A DNA stretch of 64,000 nucleotides. Origin: Blastopirellula sp. J2-11 (GTDB taxonomy: Bacteria > Planctomycetota > Planctomycetia > Pirellulales > Pirellulaceae). Positions within the stretch are counted from its first letter, which is position 1. Every line of letters starts with the position of its first letter. The stretch lies in contig NZ_CP097384.1 of assembly GCF_024584705.1 (NCBI RefSeq), positions 992,001 through 1,056,000 on the forward strand. The letters run 5' to 3'. The notes below the pieces were generated by a model. That model saw nothing but the letters and a program-made list of their open reading frames with translations. It searched no databases and was not told the origin of the DNA. The translations under genes and the position numbers were made by a program. This document shows, one piece after another, positions 1 to 9,554 of this stretch.

Positions 1-243
1 AGCGTTGCTAATTAGGTCTTTCTCAACCTGCGAGAAGTTCCGCCAAACTGCCGGAATCATCGATGTTGAAAAGAAGCAACATGTTCGATTCTTCACACAT
101 TCTCTTGGCGGGGATATTCCCTGGGGGGAGAGATTTCTTCGTAAATCATTGCAGTCATACGACTTGCCGCGATTTTGCGAAATTCGCTATCATAAGACTT
201 TCGAAACTATTCCAACTGTCCTGCGCAGATTGCCGAGGCTGGC

Positions 244-1041
244 GTGATCAAAATGAGCGAACCGATCGTCTTAGTGAAGAAACATGTCCCTCTCGGAACA
301 ATCATTTTGAATCGGCCTGAGAAGCGCAACGCTCTCTCGCGAGTCATGATCGAAGAACTCGAGCAGGCGTTTCGCGATCTCCATGGAGAGAAAAGCGTGC
401 GCGCGATCGTTCTGACCGGGGCTGGCAGCGCATTTTGCTCGGGCTTAGATCTGGCCGAAATGCATGCGGCTGCCGGCGAAGAAGACTCCTTTGATCGTTG
501 GCGCGACGATGTGGTTCGTCTGCGCGACTTGTACGATCTGATGCTCCGCTTTCCCAAGCCGATCATCGCGGCGGTCAACGGTCCGGCCGTCGCCGGCGGC
601 GCCGGTTTGGTATTGGCGTCGGATTTCGTGATCGCTTCGCCGACGGCGACGTTTGGTTTTCCAGAGCCGCGTCGCGGCGTGATCTCGGGGCTTTGTGCGC
701 CGCTCCTCACGTTCCGTGTGGGAGGCTCGCATGCGGCTCGCTTATTGTTGTTAGCCGAGACGATTTCGGCCCCACGCGCCGAGGCGATCGGCGTCTTTCA
801 GGAGATCCTGCCCGAAGAGAAGCTGTGGGCCCGGGGGATGGAAATCGCCAAAGAAGTCGCGCTTTCGGCCGACGAAGCGATTCAGCTGACCAAGCGGATG
901 CTGAACGAAACGATCGGGGAAACGCTCGAAACCTTTCTCGCCGCCGGCGCGGCGGCCAGCGCCACAAGTCGCACGACCGAAGCCGCGGCCGAAGGCATGA
1001 AAGCGTTTCTCGAGAAACGAGAACCAAACTGGCCGACTTGA
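244..1041 (+). CDS. Enoyl-CoA hydratase/isomerase (crotonase) family protein
   Basis: Cytosolic crotonase-fold enzyme, 265 aa, normal family length, acting on an acyl-CoA thioester. NRPEKRNAL (23-31) is the CoA-binding signature. AGSAFCSGLDL (60-70) and the NGPAVAGGAGL segment (from 112) carry the two oxyanion-hole regions, and FGFPEPRRGV matches the usual FxxPExxxG strand. I start at GTG 244 because GAGG (235-238) sits five bases upstream; an in-frame ATG at 253 is the alternative. No partner genes for beta-oxidation or leucine breakdown lie nearby, so the substrate is unknown. The two acidic catalytic residues of true hydratases are not clearly placed, so isomerase or another crotonase activity is possible. 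Confidence 0.85.
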   Translation: MIKMSEPIVLVKKHVPLGTIILNRPEKRNALSRVMIEELEQAFRDLHGEKSVRAIVLTGAGSAFCSGLDLAEMHAAAGEEDSFDRWRDDVVRLRDLYDLMLRFPKPIIAAVNGPAVAGGAGLVLASDFVIASPTATFGFPEPRRGVISGLCAPLLTFRVGGSHAARLLLLAETISAPRAEAIGVFQEILPEEKLWARGMEIAKEVALSADEAIQLTKRMLNETIGETLETFLAAGAAASATSRTTEAAAEGMKAFLEKREPNWPT

Positions 1042-1099
1042 GCGGCGAGCAATACGCTTCTTTGTAGCTCAGGCCTTTGGCCTGACGACGCAGCGCAGA

Positions 1100-1390
1100 C
1101 TAGGCCAGCAACCAAGCGGTCCCCGCGCCAATCGTCGTTGCGGCCAGCAAGATCATGCCGCTGCAGCCGACCGAACCGGCTTTGTCGAGTTCGCCGTCGG
1201 CGACCATTTGCTGCTCGATCCGCTCGACCATCTCTTTCGAATCTTTGAGCCCGCGGCCGGTCTCTTCTCGCAGCAATTTGATCGCTTGGATCTTTTGCCG
1301 AGCTTTGATCAGGCGTTTGATTTCGTCGAGCTGTTGGCTGGGCGATTCGTCGTTTTCTACGTCCACTGAAATGACTTTCTCAAGCGACAT
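1100..1390 (-). CDS. Small membrane protein with ribosomal L7/L12 C-terminal-like domain
   Basis: A 96-aa protein from ATG 1390; a TTG at 1402 is in frame. The middle (about 25-60) reads IKLLREETGRGLKDSKEMVE, which matches the C-terminal domain of ribosomal protein L7/L12 (pattern IKxxREitGLGLKeAKdlVE). It is followed by a hydrophobic C-terminal segment (GMILLAATTIGAGTAWLLA), a likely tail anchor. It is not the ribosomal stalk protein: the L7/L12 N-terminal dimerisation region is missing and it stands alone. Its function is unknown; such domains occur in many uncharacterised bacterial proteins, where they may bind other proteins. A second protein with a similar motif is at 55736-56062. Confidence 0.7.
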   Translation of the reverse strand: MSLEKVISVDVENDESPSQQLDEIKRLIKARQKIQAIKLLREETGRGLKDSKEMVERIEQQMVADGELDKAGSVGCSGMILLAATTIGAGTAWLLA

Positions 1391-1586
1391 ACGAGTTTGC
1401 AAATGATACGGAAGTGTAGCCTATCCCACGCTCATGCCAATTCCGGGGAGGGCAAATTAACGACTTGCCGGGGAAGCGGATGTAACCATCTTGTCGATTT
1501 TGCGGCGCTGGCGCCCGACTAGAGACGGTGCAGTCAGTTCGCATAGAATCACTTTCGTCACGTCCCGCGCTGAGGAATCGCTTGCT

Positions 1587-3266
1587 ATGCCCGAAAAAAA
1601 TACGATCGTCATTGTTGGTGGAGTTGCTGGAGGCGCATCGGCTGCGACTCGTGCTCGACGGATGAACGAAGCGGCCGAGATTATCCTGCTGGAAAAGGAT
1701 GAACACGTTTCGTTCGCCAATTGCGGGCTCCCCTACTACATCGGGGGTGAAATCGCCGAACGCCAGAAGCTATTGGTCGCGACCGCCGAACTGCTTCGCA
1801 AGCGTTTTCGAATTGATGTGCGGGCCAATCAGGAGGCGACCAAGATCGATCGCTCCGCCAAGCAGTTGGCTGTCCGCGATCACCTGAAGAACGAAGATTA
1901 CACGCTGAAGTACGACAAGTTGATCCTCTCGCCGGGCGCCGCTCCGCTGGTTCCGCCGATAGAGAACGCCAGTGCGCCAGGCGTCTTTACCCTCCGTAAT
2001 TTGGCCGATGCGGACGAAATTCGGGATCATGTGGTCAAAACATCAGCGCGAAAAGCAGTGGTCGTGGGCGCAGGTTTCATCGGCTTGGAGATGGTCGAGC
2101 AACTGCATCGACTTGAGCTGCAGGTCGCCTTGGCCGAATTGCAGCCGCAAGTTTTGCCGCCGTTGGATCCGGAAATGTCTTATCCGTTGGAAAAGGTGCT
2201 GCGCGATCGCGACATCCCACTTTATTTGGGAGACGGCATTGCCGGGATCCTGACCGACGAACGAGGCAACGCGTCAGGCGTCAAGCTTCAAAGCGGCGAA
2301 GTTGCAACCTGTGATCTGGTGATCCTGGGACTCGGCGTTCGACCCAACGTGCAGCTCGCCAAAGAGGCGGGGCTAGAAATCGGCGCCTCGGGCGGCATTG
2401 TGACCAACCGCTTTTTGCAGACGGCCGATCCCGATATCTACGCCGTCGGCGATGCGGCCGAATATCGGTATGGACCAACCGGCGAGCCGATGCGCGTTCC
2501 GTTGGCGGGGCCCGCCAATCGAGCCGGCCGCCTGGCAGGCGAACATGCGGCCAGCGGCGCGTCTGCCGAGATGCCGGACGTGCAAGGAACGGCGATTGTT
2601 CGCGTGTTTGAGCAAGCGGCGGCGACGACCGGATTGAGCGTCAAAATGGCTCGTAAGCTCGGAATCGACGCACTGAGCGTTACGATCGCGGCCAACCATC
2701 ATGCCGGCTATTATCCCGGCGCCAAGCAGTTGGTGTTGAAACTGGTTTTCGCACCCCACAGCGGTAAGATTCTCGGCGCGCAATGCGTGGGGGGCGAAGG
2801 AGTCGACAAGCGGATTGACGTCATCGCGACGGCGATGCAGTTCGGAGGAACGGTTCGCCAACTAGCGGGGGTCGATCTCGCGTACGCTCCGCCGTTTGGA
2901 GCGGCCAAAGATCCGGTTCACATGGCCGCTTTCTCGGCCTGCAACTATCTCGACGGCGTCGATCTGTTCCTGGATAGTGACGCGAACTTGTCCGGGCAGC
3001 AGGTAATTGACGTTCGAACGGAAAAAGAAGTGACCACCAATCCACTAGCCGGCGCCGCTGACGCGATTCCGATTCCGCTCGATGATCTACGCGAACGATT
3101 GGGGGAACTGGACCAGGACCGACCGACGGTCGTCTCGTGCGGCGTTGGCGTTCGCGCCCATGCGGCGGCCCGTATCTTACGGCAAAACGGGTTCTCCGAC
3201 GTGCGGAACTTATCCGGCGGCGCGCTGGTGCGCGCGTGGGCGATGGCCAAACGAACTGCCGAGTAA
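1587..3266 (+). CDS. CoA-disulfide reductase / FAD-NAD(P) oxidoreductase with C-terminal rhodanese domain
   Basis: A 559-aa flavoprotein of the CoADR-rhodanese type. VIVGGVAGGASAA (8-20) is the FAD Rossmann motif. SFANCGLPYYIGG carries the single redox Cys46 typical of CoA-disulfide reductases and NADH oxidases. VVVGAGFIGLEM is the NAD(P) Rossmann motif, and VGDAAE near 300 contacts FAD. The last 100 residues form a rhodanese domain with active-site Cys518 in VSCGVGVRAH. Known relatives reduce CoA disulfide, persulfides or polysulfide with NAD(P)H. ATG 1587 is chosen because the FAD motif follows at once; reading upstream adds a non-conserved extension. No sulfur genes are adjacent, so redox homeostasis is as likely as sulfur respiration. 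Confidence 0.88.
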   Translation: MPEKNTIVIVGGVAGGASAATRARRMNEAAEIILLEKDEHVSFANCGLPYYIGGEIAERQKLLVATAELLRKRFRIDVRANQEATKIDRSAKQLAVRDHLKNEDYTLKYDKLILSPGAAPLVPPIENASAPGVFTLRNLADADEIRDHVVKTSARKAVVVGAGFIGLEMVEQLHRLELQVALAELQPQVLPPLDPEMSYPLEKVLRDRDIPLYLGDGIAGILTDERGNASGVKLQSGEVATCDLVILGLGVRPNVQLAKEAGLEIGASGGIVTNRFLQTADPDIYAVGDAAEYRYGPTGEPMRVPLAGPANRAGRLAGEHAASGASAEMPDVQGTAIVRVFEQAAATTGLSVKMARKLGIDALSVTIAANHHAGYYPGAKQLVLKLVFAPHSGKILGAQCVGGEGVDKRIDVIATAMQFGGTVRQLAGVDLAYAPPFGAAKDPVHMAAFSACNYLDGVDLFLDSDANLSGQQVIDVRTEKEVTTNPLAGAADAIPIPLDDLRERLGELDQDRPTVVSCGVGVRAHAAARILRQNGFSDVRNLSGGALVRAWAMAKRTAE

Positions 3267-3371
3267 GGCTTGACCTGCTAACCAGGCGGCGCCGATTAAC
3301 CTAGAATTGGTCGGCAAATACGCAGAAATCGGCCCGTTCCTTCCCTTGATCCGTCAACGCCGAAATTATCG

Positions 3372-6020
3372 ATGAATTCAGCGCTCCGCTTGCGACCTAG
3401 CGTCCTGAAAGCCAAAGAAACGTTGGCCGCGGGCCGCGAGAAGCTTCGCCTGCAACATGATCAAGGTTCGCCTGGCGTGCAGGTATGCACGCGTTTGACC
3501 GATCTGTTCGACCAAATCGTGCTCGATATATTCGAAGCGGCGCTGGTGGATCTAGGCGAGGATGGGCCCGACGGTTTGGCGTCGAAGATCACGCTCGTAC
3601 CACACGGCGGTTATGGTCGCCGCGATGTGGCGCCTTATTCCGATGTCGACTTGATGATCTTGCATCATCCGAGCGCCTATGCGCGGGCGGCGGAACTGGC
3701 CAAACGTATGGTGCAGGATATGTCCGATGTCGGCCTGGTGCTGGGGCATAGTTTGCGAACTCCTCGCCAGGCGATCAGTCTGGGACTCTCCGACGCGACG
3801 ATCTTTACGTCACTCGCCGAGAATCGTTATCTAACCGGAAGCGTCTCGCTGTTTCGGACCTTCGCCGATCAGTTGCGTAACCGGGCCGTCCGTCGCTTCC
3901 GCTGGTTGTTTTTCGCGATCCTCCAGGCGCGCCATAGCGAGCGAGTGCAATACGGGGACGCGGTCTACTTGCTCGAGCCGAACTTGAAGCGTTCGCGCGG
4001 CGGTCTGCGCGGCATTCAATTGGTGCGGTGGCTTGGATTCGCTAAGTGCGGCGAAGTCGAGATCGATTCGCTGAGTCTGCTAGGCGTGCTTTCGGATCGG
4101 GATCGACAGATCTTACGAAATGCGCGGAACTTCTTTTTGCAAATTCGCAACGAGATGCACTTTCACGCGGGCAAGTCAAACGATCAGTTGGACCGGGGCG
4201 AACAGTTGCGTCTGGCCGATCGCTACGGCTATAGCGGCACGAAGGGGATGTTGCCGGTCGAGCAATTCATGCAGCAATACTTCGTCCATTCCAGCGGCGT
4301 ACGTAGCGTCGTCAGCAACTTTATCGAAACGATTCGTCCCCGTTCCATTCTCTACCGCACGCTCGCTCCGCTGATGACGCATCGCGTGGATCGCGATATT
4401 TATGTCGGCCCCCGAGTGATAAGCACTTCCAAACGTTGGAAGGCCGAGAAGAGCGGTCATGTGTCGGAGATTTTGCGTCTCATGGATCTGGCCAATCTGT
4501 ACGACCGGTGGATCGATCATCCTACTTGGGAATCGATCCGACTGCGCATGCAGACGATCGGCGAGATCGAACTGGATGATGAAGGGCGAAAGCGATTTCT
4601 CTCGATCATGTCGCATCCTCCGCGTTTGGGCGAAGTGCTGAGCCGTTTAAACGAATTAGGCGTGCTCGAAAAAATTATCACCGGAATGCCGCACGCCAAG
4701 GCGCTGTTGCAGTTCAACCAGTACCACAAATATACGGTCGACGTGCATTGCATCGAAACGGTTCGCTGCGCCACGAAGTATCAGGATCGAGAAGATACGC
4801 TCGGCGAAGCGTATCGTTCGCTCCGTTCTAAACGGATCTTGCACTTGGCGCTGTTGATTCATGACTTGGGAAAAGGCTTTGAAGAAGATCATAGCGACGT
4901 CGGCGCTCGTTATGCGCTAGAGACGGCCGCCAAGCTGCAATTGACGCCGCGTGACGCCGAGTCGCTCCGTTTTTTGGTGCAGCAGCATTTGGTGATGTCG
5001 CACCTGGCTTTTCGTCGCGATACCACAGATAAAGATCTCGTCGTGCGGTTTGCGGTCGATGTCGGCTCGCCTGAGCTATTGAAGATGCTTTTCGTATTGA
5101 CCTGCGCCGACTTCGACGGGGTCGGCCCCGGCGTCTTGAATGACTGGAAGGTTCGCGTGTTGGGCGAACTCTATCGAGCGTCGATGCGGCACTTGGGGGT
5201 CGAGTTGGAAGGAGAATCTTCCAAACGCCTGCAAAACAAACGCGAGCGGCTTGAGCAATTGGCGCAAACGCAGGAAGACCCCGCCTGGTTTAAACGGCAA
5301 TTCAACGCGTTGCCTCCCAGTTATTTGAACGAGACGCCTGCCGATCGAATTGCGGATGAGCTGGCGCAACTGCATAAGTTGCCGGTGGAGGGCGCGTTTG
5401 TCAGCACGACCTATCTGGCGGATCGCGATATTATCGAAATCACCGTCGGCACGCACGAACAGGTCGTGCCGGGCGTCTTTCATCGGATTGCTGGGGCCGT
5501 CAGCAGTTTGCGCATGAGCATCCTGGCGGCCGAGATCAACACGCTGGCCGACGGCCTGGTGCTGGATCGCTTCTACGTGATCGATCAAGAATCGAGCGGG
5601 GAGCCGGCCGTCGAGCGGATGGATGATCTGGCGGCGAAGATCAAGAAGATGGTGCTCGACAAGAACGACGCTCCGCCGAACTTTCGTTCGCGCTGGACGA
5701 GCAAAGCGTCTCGCACTGCGGCGCACGTGCAAGTCTTGCCGACCGAAGTGAAGATCGATAATGGCACGTCGGAGCAGTTCTCGATTGTCGAGGTCTTCGC
5801 CCACAACCGCGTTGGGTTGCTGTACGCGATTTCGCGCGCGATTTTTCAACTGGGGCTAAGCGTTTCAATCGCCAAGATCGCGACCCACTTGGATCAAGTC
5901 GTTGACGTATTTTACGTCTCGGACGAAGCGGGACAAAAGATCGAGGACGAGCAGCGATTGCAAGAGATCAGCAGTCGCTTGATCGAAGCGGTCGACGAGT
6001 TTCGCGCCCAGAATGATTAG
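3372..6020 (+). CDS. glnD: Bifunctional uridylyltransferase/uridylyl-removing enzyme GlnD
   Basis: An 882-aa [protein-PII] uridylyltransferase, the nitrogen sensor that modifies and demodifies PII according to glutamine level. The nucleotidyltransferase core is visible: GGYGRRDVAPYSDVDLMIL (79-97) with the catalytic DxD at 91-93. A GlnD linker follows, then an HD phosphohydrolase domain (HCIETVR near 460, HDLGKGFEEDH near 497) and two C-terminal ACT domains (about 675-760 and 800-880). Order and length match full-length GlnD. Neither glnB nor amtB is adjacent. It stands alone between convergent and co-directional neighbours. Confidence 0.95.
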   Translation: MNSALRLRPSVLKAKETLAAGREKLRLQHDQGSPGVQVCTRLTDLFDQIVLDIFEAALVDLGEDGPDGLASKITLVPHGGYGRRDVAPYSDVDLMILHHPSAYARAAELAKRMVQDMSDVGLVLGHSLRTPRQAISLGLSDATIFTSLAENRYLTGSVSLFRTFADQLRNRAVRRFRWLFFAILQARHSERVQYGDAVYLLEPNLKRSRGGLRGIQLVRWLGFAKCGEVEIDSLSLLGVLSDRDRQILRNARNFFLQIRNEMHFHAGKSNDQLDRGEQLRLADRYGYSGTKGMLPVEQFMQQYFVHSSGVRSVVSNFIETIRPRSILYRTLAPLMTHRVDRDIYVGPRVISTSKRWKAEKSGHVSEILRLMDLANLYDRWIDHPTWESIRLRMQTIGEIELDDEGRKRFLSIMSHPPRLGEVLSRLNELGVLEKIITGMPHAKALLQFNQYHKYTVDVHCIETVRCATKYQDREDTLGEAYRSLRSKRILHLALLIHDLGKGFEEDHSDVGARYALETAAKLQLTPRDAESLRFLVQQHLVMSHLAFRRDTTDKDLVVRFAVDVGSPELLKMLFVLTCADFDGVGPGVLNDWKVRVLGELYRASMRHLGVELEGESSKRLQNKRERLEQLAQTQEDPAWFKRQFNALPPSYLNETPADRIADELAQLHKLPVEGAFVSTTYLADRDIIEITVGTHEQVVPGVFHRIAGAVSSLRMSILAAEINTLADGLVLDRFYVIDQESSGEPAVERMDDLAAKIKKMVLDKNDAPPNFRSRWTSKASRTAAHVQVLPTEVKIDNGTSEQFSIVEVFAHNRVGLLYAISRAIFQLGLSVSIAKIATHLDQVVDVFYVSDEAGQKIEDEQRLQEISSRLIEAVDEFRAQND

Positions 6021-6032
6021 CGATCTCGTCCA

Positions 6033-7439
6033 CTATCGATCGGACAAACTGGCCGCATACGCGCGCCACTTGGGCTCAAATTGATCGAGCGGCTCGCCCA
6101 ACAACGCTTCTAAACGTTCGCGTCGACTTTGGCCAGGACTGACCATCTGCTCGAGCCGTTTTCCTTCAAACAAACGCTCTTCGAACACGAGTCGCCAAGC
6201 CAATCCCCACGCCAACGCATAGTCTAGTTGTTCGCGATGGGGAGACGTCGTCAGCACGAAGGCGGCGCTGTCTCGGTCCAGCAATTCCGCCAGCAGCGGA
6301 CGATCGGTCGACGTGAGACGCTTTTTGAGTTCGGCGACAAGCTCGGCCGGGGGAGCGTCAATGCGAAACGCGTCACCTTCCAATTGGCCATGTTCAAAGA
6401 GTTGGGCGAGACCTTCGTTCAGCCAGATCGGCACGTCATAGTCGGCGACTGGAAAGACGAAGCACTCAAGATAGGCGTGAAACGCTTCGTGATAGAGTCG
6501 GCGCGTCGTGTCATCCACGGCCAGCTCAAAGGCTTCATGGTTGGCCCGCTCGACCGCTTTGATTCGGACGAGCGCCTCTTGGCGTTGTCGTCGAAAGGTT
6601 TCGCGCCGGACGGCGACTTCCTGTTCAATTTCGTCCGCGGGAATTTTGGCCGCCGTCAACTCTTCGCGGTAGGCGTCTAGTCGCGCCGGTAGTTCGCGGC
6701 GCAATTGCTCCCACCAGTCCAGCTGACGCTGATGCTCTGCGCCGGCCGCTTTCGCTTGCTGTTGCAGGCGGCGAAAGTCAGCGCTGACCAGGATCAGCCG
6801 ATCTTGCGGAAGAAAAATGGCTGGATTTCGCACGGCGGCGCCCAGCGTCGCGGTGTAGTCTGAATATTCGCGCATGTCGTCAAATAGCAAGATGCGCAAC
6901 CGCGTATCGATCGCTTTGCGCGGAGGAATCATGTGCTGATACGCGCGAAACGCTTGTTCCAGCCGAACCGCCATGCGGCGCGTCAGCGGCTCATCCAGAC
7001 GGCTGTAGAGATCGTAGCCATCGCCGGACGCGACAAGGTAATGGACGTCAGCTTGTTTCTCGGATCGCAGCTGGATCGTTTCACGATTCTCGGCCTCAAC
7101 TTGCGTCCGATTACGGAGTCGTTCGACCCGTTTGATCAAGCGGGGGCGAACCGCTTCGTCCGCTTTGGCAATCCCGCGAATCTCACTTTTTGCGTAGTTA
7201 CGCACGACGCCGAACGTGGGTTTGCCCGCCGGTTGGACGATCTCTAAAAACTCGACGCCGTCATCTTGCTGCGACAAGATCATCCCTTGGAGGGTTCGCC
7301 CGTCGCTTAAGGTCAACGTATCGCTCTCGTTCGCAGCGGCGATCGCTGCGCAGGATAACGCAAGAATGAACGTGAAGGGGCAGGTCAGCACGCCGAGCCT
7401 GAGGGGATGAGTTGGAAAGGTGCGATCGCACGGTTTCAT
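6033..7439 (-). CDS. Secreted DUF1570-like zinc metallopeptidase family protein
   Basis: A 468-aa protein with an N-terminal signal peptide (FTFILALSCAAIAAA). Near residue 317 it carries HEAFH, a gluzincin HExxH motif, followed after about 20 residues by WLNEGLAQ, whose Glu would be the third zinc ligand. This fits the DUF1570/peptidase-MA type found widely in planctomycetes. A coiled-coil-like, Arg/Glu-rich middle segment (about 220-300) precedes the catalytic region. An N-terminal stretch (LSDGRTLQGMILSQ) resembles a small beta domain seen before planctomycete peptidases. The ATG at 7439 is chosen so that the signal peptide falls at the N-terminus. It converges on glnD with 12 bp between stops. 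The substrate is unknown. Confidence 0.7.
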   Translation of the reverse strand: MKPCDRTFPTHPLRLGVLTCPFTFILALSCAAIAAANESDTLTLSDGRTLQGMILSQQDDGVEFLEIVQPAGKPTFGVVRNYAKSEIRGIAKADEAVRPRLIKRVERLRNRTQVEAENRETIQLRSEKQADVHYLVASGDGYDLYSRLDEPLTRRMAVRLEQAFRAYQHMIPPRKAIDTRLRILLFDDMREYSDYTATLGAAVRNPAIFLPQDRLILVSADFRRLQQQAKAAGAEHQRQLDWWEQLRRELPARLDAYREELTAAKIPADEIEQEVAVRRETFRRQRQEALVRIKAVERANHEAFELAVDDTTRRLYHEAFHAYLECFVFPVADYDVPIWLNEGLAQLFEHGQLEGDAFRIDAPPAELVAELKKRLTSTDRPLLAELLDRDSAAFVLTTSPHREQLDYALAWGLAWRLVFEERLFEGKRLEQMVSPGQSRRERLEALLGEPLDQFEPKWRAYAASLSDR

Positions 7440-7458
7440 GAGACGGACCGATTTTAAT

Positions 7459-7642
7459 CTTCGTAGCCCGCCAGCGCCAGCGAGCAAAATGCGAGCGCAA
7501 GTAAATGTCTAAGGTCTAAGCACGAATGTCTAATGAAGGAAGAAACGACTTTGATCTTTCGTCATTTATTAGACATTAGGATTTTGGCATTCGACCTTAT
7601 GTCTGTCCGCATTTCGCTCGCTGGCGCTGGCGGGCTACGAAG
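7459..7642. repeat. Long imperfect palindrome between two minus-strand genes
   Basis: The left end (from 7459, CTTCGTAGCCCGCCAGCGCC) is repeated inverted at the right end (to 7642). The arms match over about 27 bases with one mismatch, then more loosely through AATGTCTAAGG and TAATGTCTAAT blocks toward the centre. It contains no plausible gene. It looks like a mobile palindromic (MITE/REP-type) intergenic element. Confidence 0.7.
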
Positions 7643-7667
7643 AGGCAATAAAACGCGACGCTTGGCG

Positions 7668-8111
7668 TTAGCTCGGCTTGTGCGGAGTAATGCGGCGAAC
7701 CAATCGGCAACCAAGCTGATAGGTCATTCGTCCTTCATACTCCATTTCGCGCACATGCACTAGTTCGGCCTCGAAAAACCGAAACGGCGCGATGCCGATC
7801 GCCAGGATAAATCGAGCGTGCGTCGGCTTGTTGGGCAACACGAACGAAATGCCGGTGGACGAGATGTCGTGAAACGTCGCATGACGAAATCGTGCCGTCG
7901 GCGGCATATTTTCGCCATCATATTCGGCGTACATCTGAGTCGTCTGGAACGGATGCCGCGGGCTGCGGCGGCGTTCGCGCATCACCTCGATGTCATCAAA
8001 GTCCTCGCCCAGCAACTCATCCAATGAAGCTTCTACGTCGAGAGTTTGCGCCGCCTCATTGGCAAACTCCTCGAGTAGTTCGAAGCATTCAAGTTGAGAG
8101 GGCTTGGTCAT
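7668..8111 (-). CDS. PilZ domain protein, putative c-di-GMP binding
   Basis: A 147-aa cytosolic protein. RRRSPRHPF near residue 46 is the PilZ RxxxR motif, and DISSTGISF (about 84-92) is the matching D/NxSxxG motif; together they form the known c-di-GMP binding site. The acidic N-terminal helix (ECFELLEEFANEAA) is not part of PilZ. ATG 8111 is chosen because the longer frame upstream lacks conserved sequence. The window also encodes a GGDEF cyclase (57316-58326), so a c-di-GMP circuit exists in the organism, though a direct link is only inferred. Output partner unknown. Confidence 0.8.
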   Translation of the reverse strand: MTKPSQLECFELLEEFANEAAQTLDVEASLDELLGEDFDDIEVMRERRRSPRHPFQTTQMYAEYDGENMPPTARFRHATFHDISSTGISFVLPNKPTHARFILAIGIAPFRFFEAELVHVREMEYEGRMTYQLGCRLVRRITPHKPS

Positions 8112-8277
8112 AGAACGGACATAATTTGATTCGGGACAGGCGAATACACCACTTCTGGAACTTACGCCCGAAACGTCCCGATGCCAAATCCCCCGTCTCT
8201 TTAGGTTGCGGTGATTCGCATCAAGAGGGGGGGATGGATTGGTTGTAACGATTGGCCGAACCAAGTTGTTTCATGGT

Positions 8278-9300
8278 TTAAGCAGTATTTGTGGCCACAT
8301 CCGGCGAGTCGGCCACGTTCACCCAGCAATGCACATGGGGGCTTCCCCGATAGTGCCAAACGAAGGTCGGCCCTTCCAGGCGCCAGATGTCCCAGACCTT
8401 GTCGTCGCCGATATCGCCTTCTTTAAAGAAGGCGAGTCGACATTCGTCTAGTCCGCCATTCTTTTTCAAGCAGGCGACCACTTCGTCGCGATCCGTCTGG
8501 CGATAAGGCGCGATCAGCGTTTGCAGAACCTGTTGGACCCCTTCTTTTTGATCGCTGGAGAGATCGGCGACTTTGATTCCTAAAAACTTGCCCTCGGGGC
8601 CTTGGAACTTCACGTCTTCTTCAAATGGGGCCGTTTTTAATAACGCTTGAGCTTGCTGTTTGCCATCCAGCATTTTGTAGACGTTGTTCGCGGCGACTGC
8701 CTGATGCCAAAAGACGTTGTTGGGATGTTCCGGCTTTTCGTTGAAGCCTTTGGCCGCATGCCCATAGAAGATGGGGCCGCCGAAGGCGACATGTTCGGCC
8801 GAATCACCGTCGCAGCGAACCGTCATGTGTCGGCCGGTCATGACCAACTCATATTTATCTTCGCCGGGTGCGCCAAAGATCGCGATGTTTTGATCATTGC
8901 CAAAACCGCCGGCGTCATCTTTCAGTTGACGATCAAAACGTTCGATCCATTCTTCAGAAACTATTCCTTCAAAGATCTTGCGGATTAGATGTTTTTGATC
9001 GCTGGTGAAATAGTCGCTATTGATAACCGGCTTGGTGATGTGCCAGTTGTTTTGCACGCGAGTTCGCAGCAGTCCGCGCGAATCGGTATGGTCCCACGGC
9101 AGGCAGAGCTCTTTCTTCTGCTTCTCATTCATCGTGTCATATAAATGCTTGACCAAGGATTCCGGAGCTTTCGCGTCGGTCGCCGGTTTCGTTTCTTCCC
9201 CCAACAGCAGACCTGGAGTTGTCGCGGCCAAAGCGGCGCCGGCTCCGGCGGTTTTCAAAAACTGACGGCGGTCGACGGATGAAAAGCGATCCATGGTCAT
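8278..9300 (-). CDS. Tat-exported DUF3500-like protein
   Basis: A 340-aa protein with a twin-arginine leader: SVDRRQFLKTAGAGAALAATTPG (8-30) has the RRxFLK motif and a hydrophobic stretch, so it is probably exported folded. The mature part includes GRHMTVRCDGD and FGGPIFYGHAAKGF, which resemble the GHH-and-PxFxG pattern of DUF3500 proteins; that match is from memory and moderate. No catalytic residues can be assigned. An in-frame ATG at 9294 is an equal start. Single gene, spacer of about 160 bp to the PilZ gene downstream. Function unknown. Confidence 0.65.
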   Translation of the reverse strand: MTMDRFSSVDRRQFLKTAGAGAALAATTPGLLLGEETKPATDAKAPESLVKHLYDTMNEKQKKELCLPWDHTDSRGLLRTRVQNNWHITKPVINSDYFTSDQKHLIRKIFEGIVSEEWIERFDRQLKDDAGGFGNDQNIAIFGAPGEDKYELVMTGRHMTVRCDGDSAEHVAFGGPIFYGHAAKGFNEKPEHPNNVFWHQAVAANNVYKMLDGKQQAQALLKTAPFEEDVKFQGPEGKFLGIKVADLSSDQKEGVQQVLQTLIAPYRQTDRDEVVACLKKNGGLDECRLAFFKEGDIGDDKVWDIWRLEGPTFVWHYRGSPHVHCWVNVADSPDVATNTA

Positions 9301-9554
9301 GTCGGGACTCCTAAAAGAAGACAGGGCAGGGGGGAGTCGTTTATTAGAATGCTATCCTCGCAACGTAGCAAATAGTTTTCGGAACCGATTATTCGCACGC
9401 TAGCGGCTCATCGAGCAAAACCTCTTACTGACCCCACCCGCCAGATGTGGTAAGAATCATGCTAGGCGGACAGGGCTTACCTTATCTTTCCGGCGCCGAA
9501 CCACGTTAAACCGCCGCCAACAAACGTCCCAGCGAAGGAGGCGAAGCCAACCCT

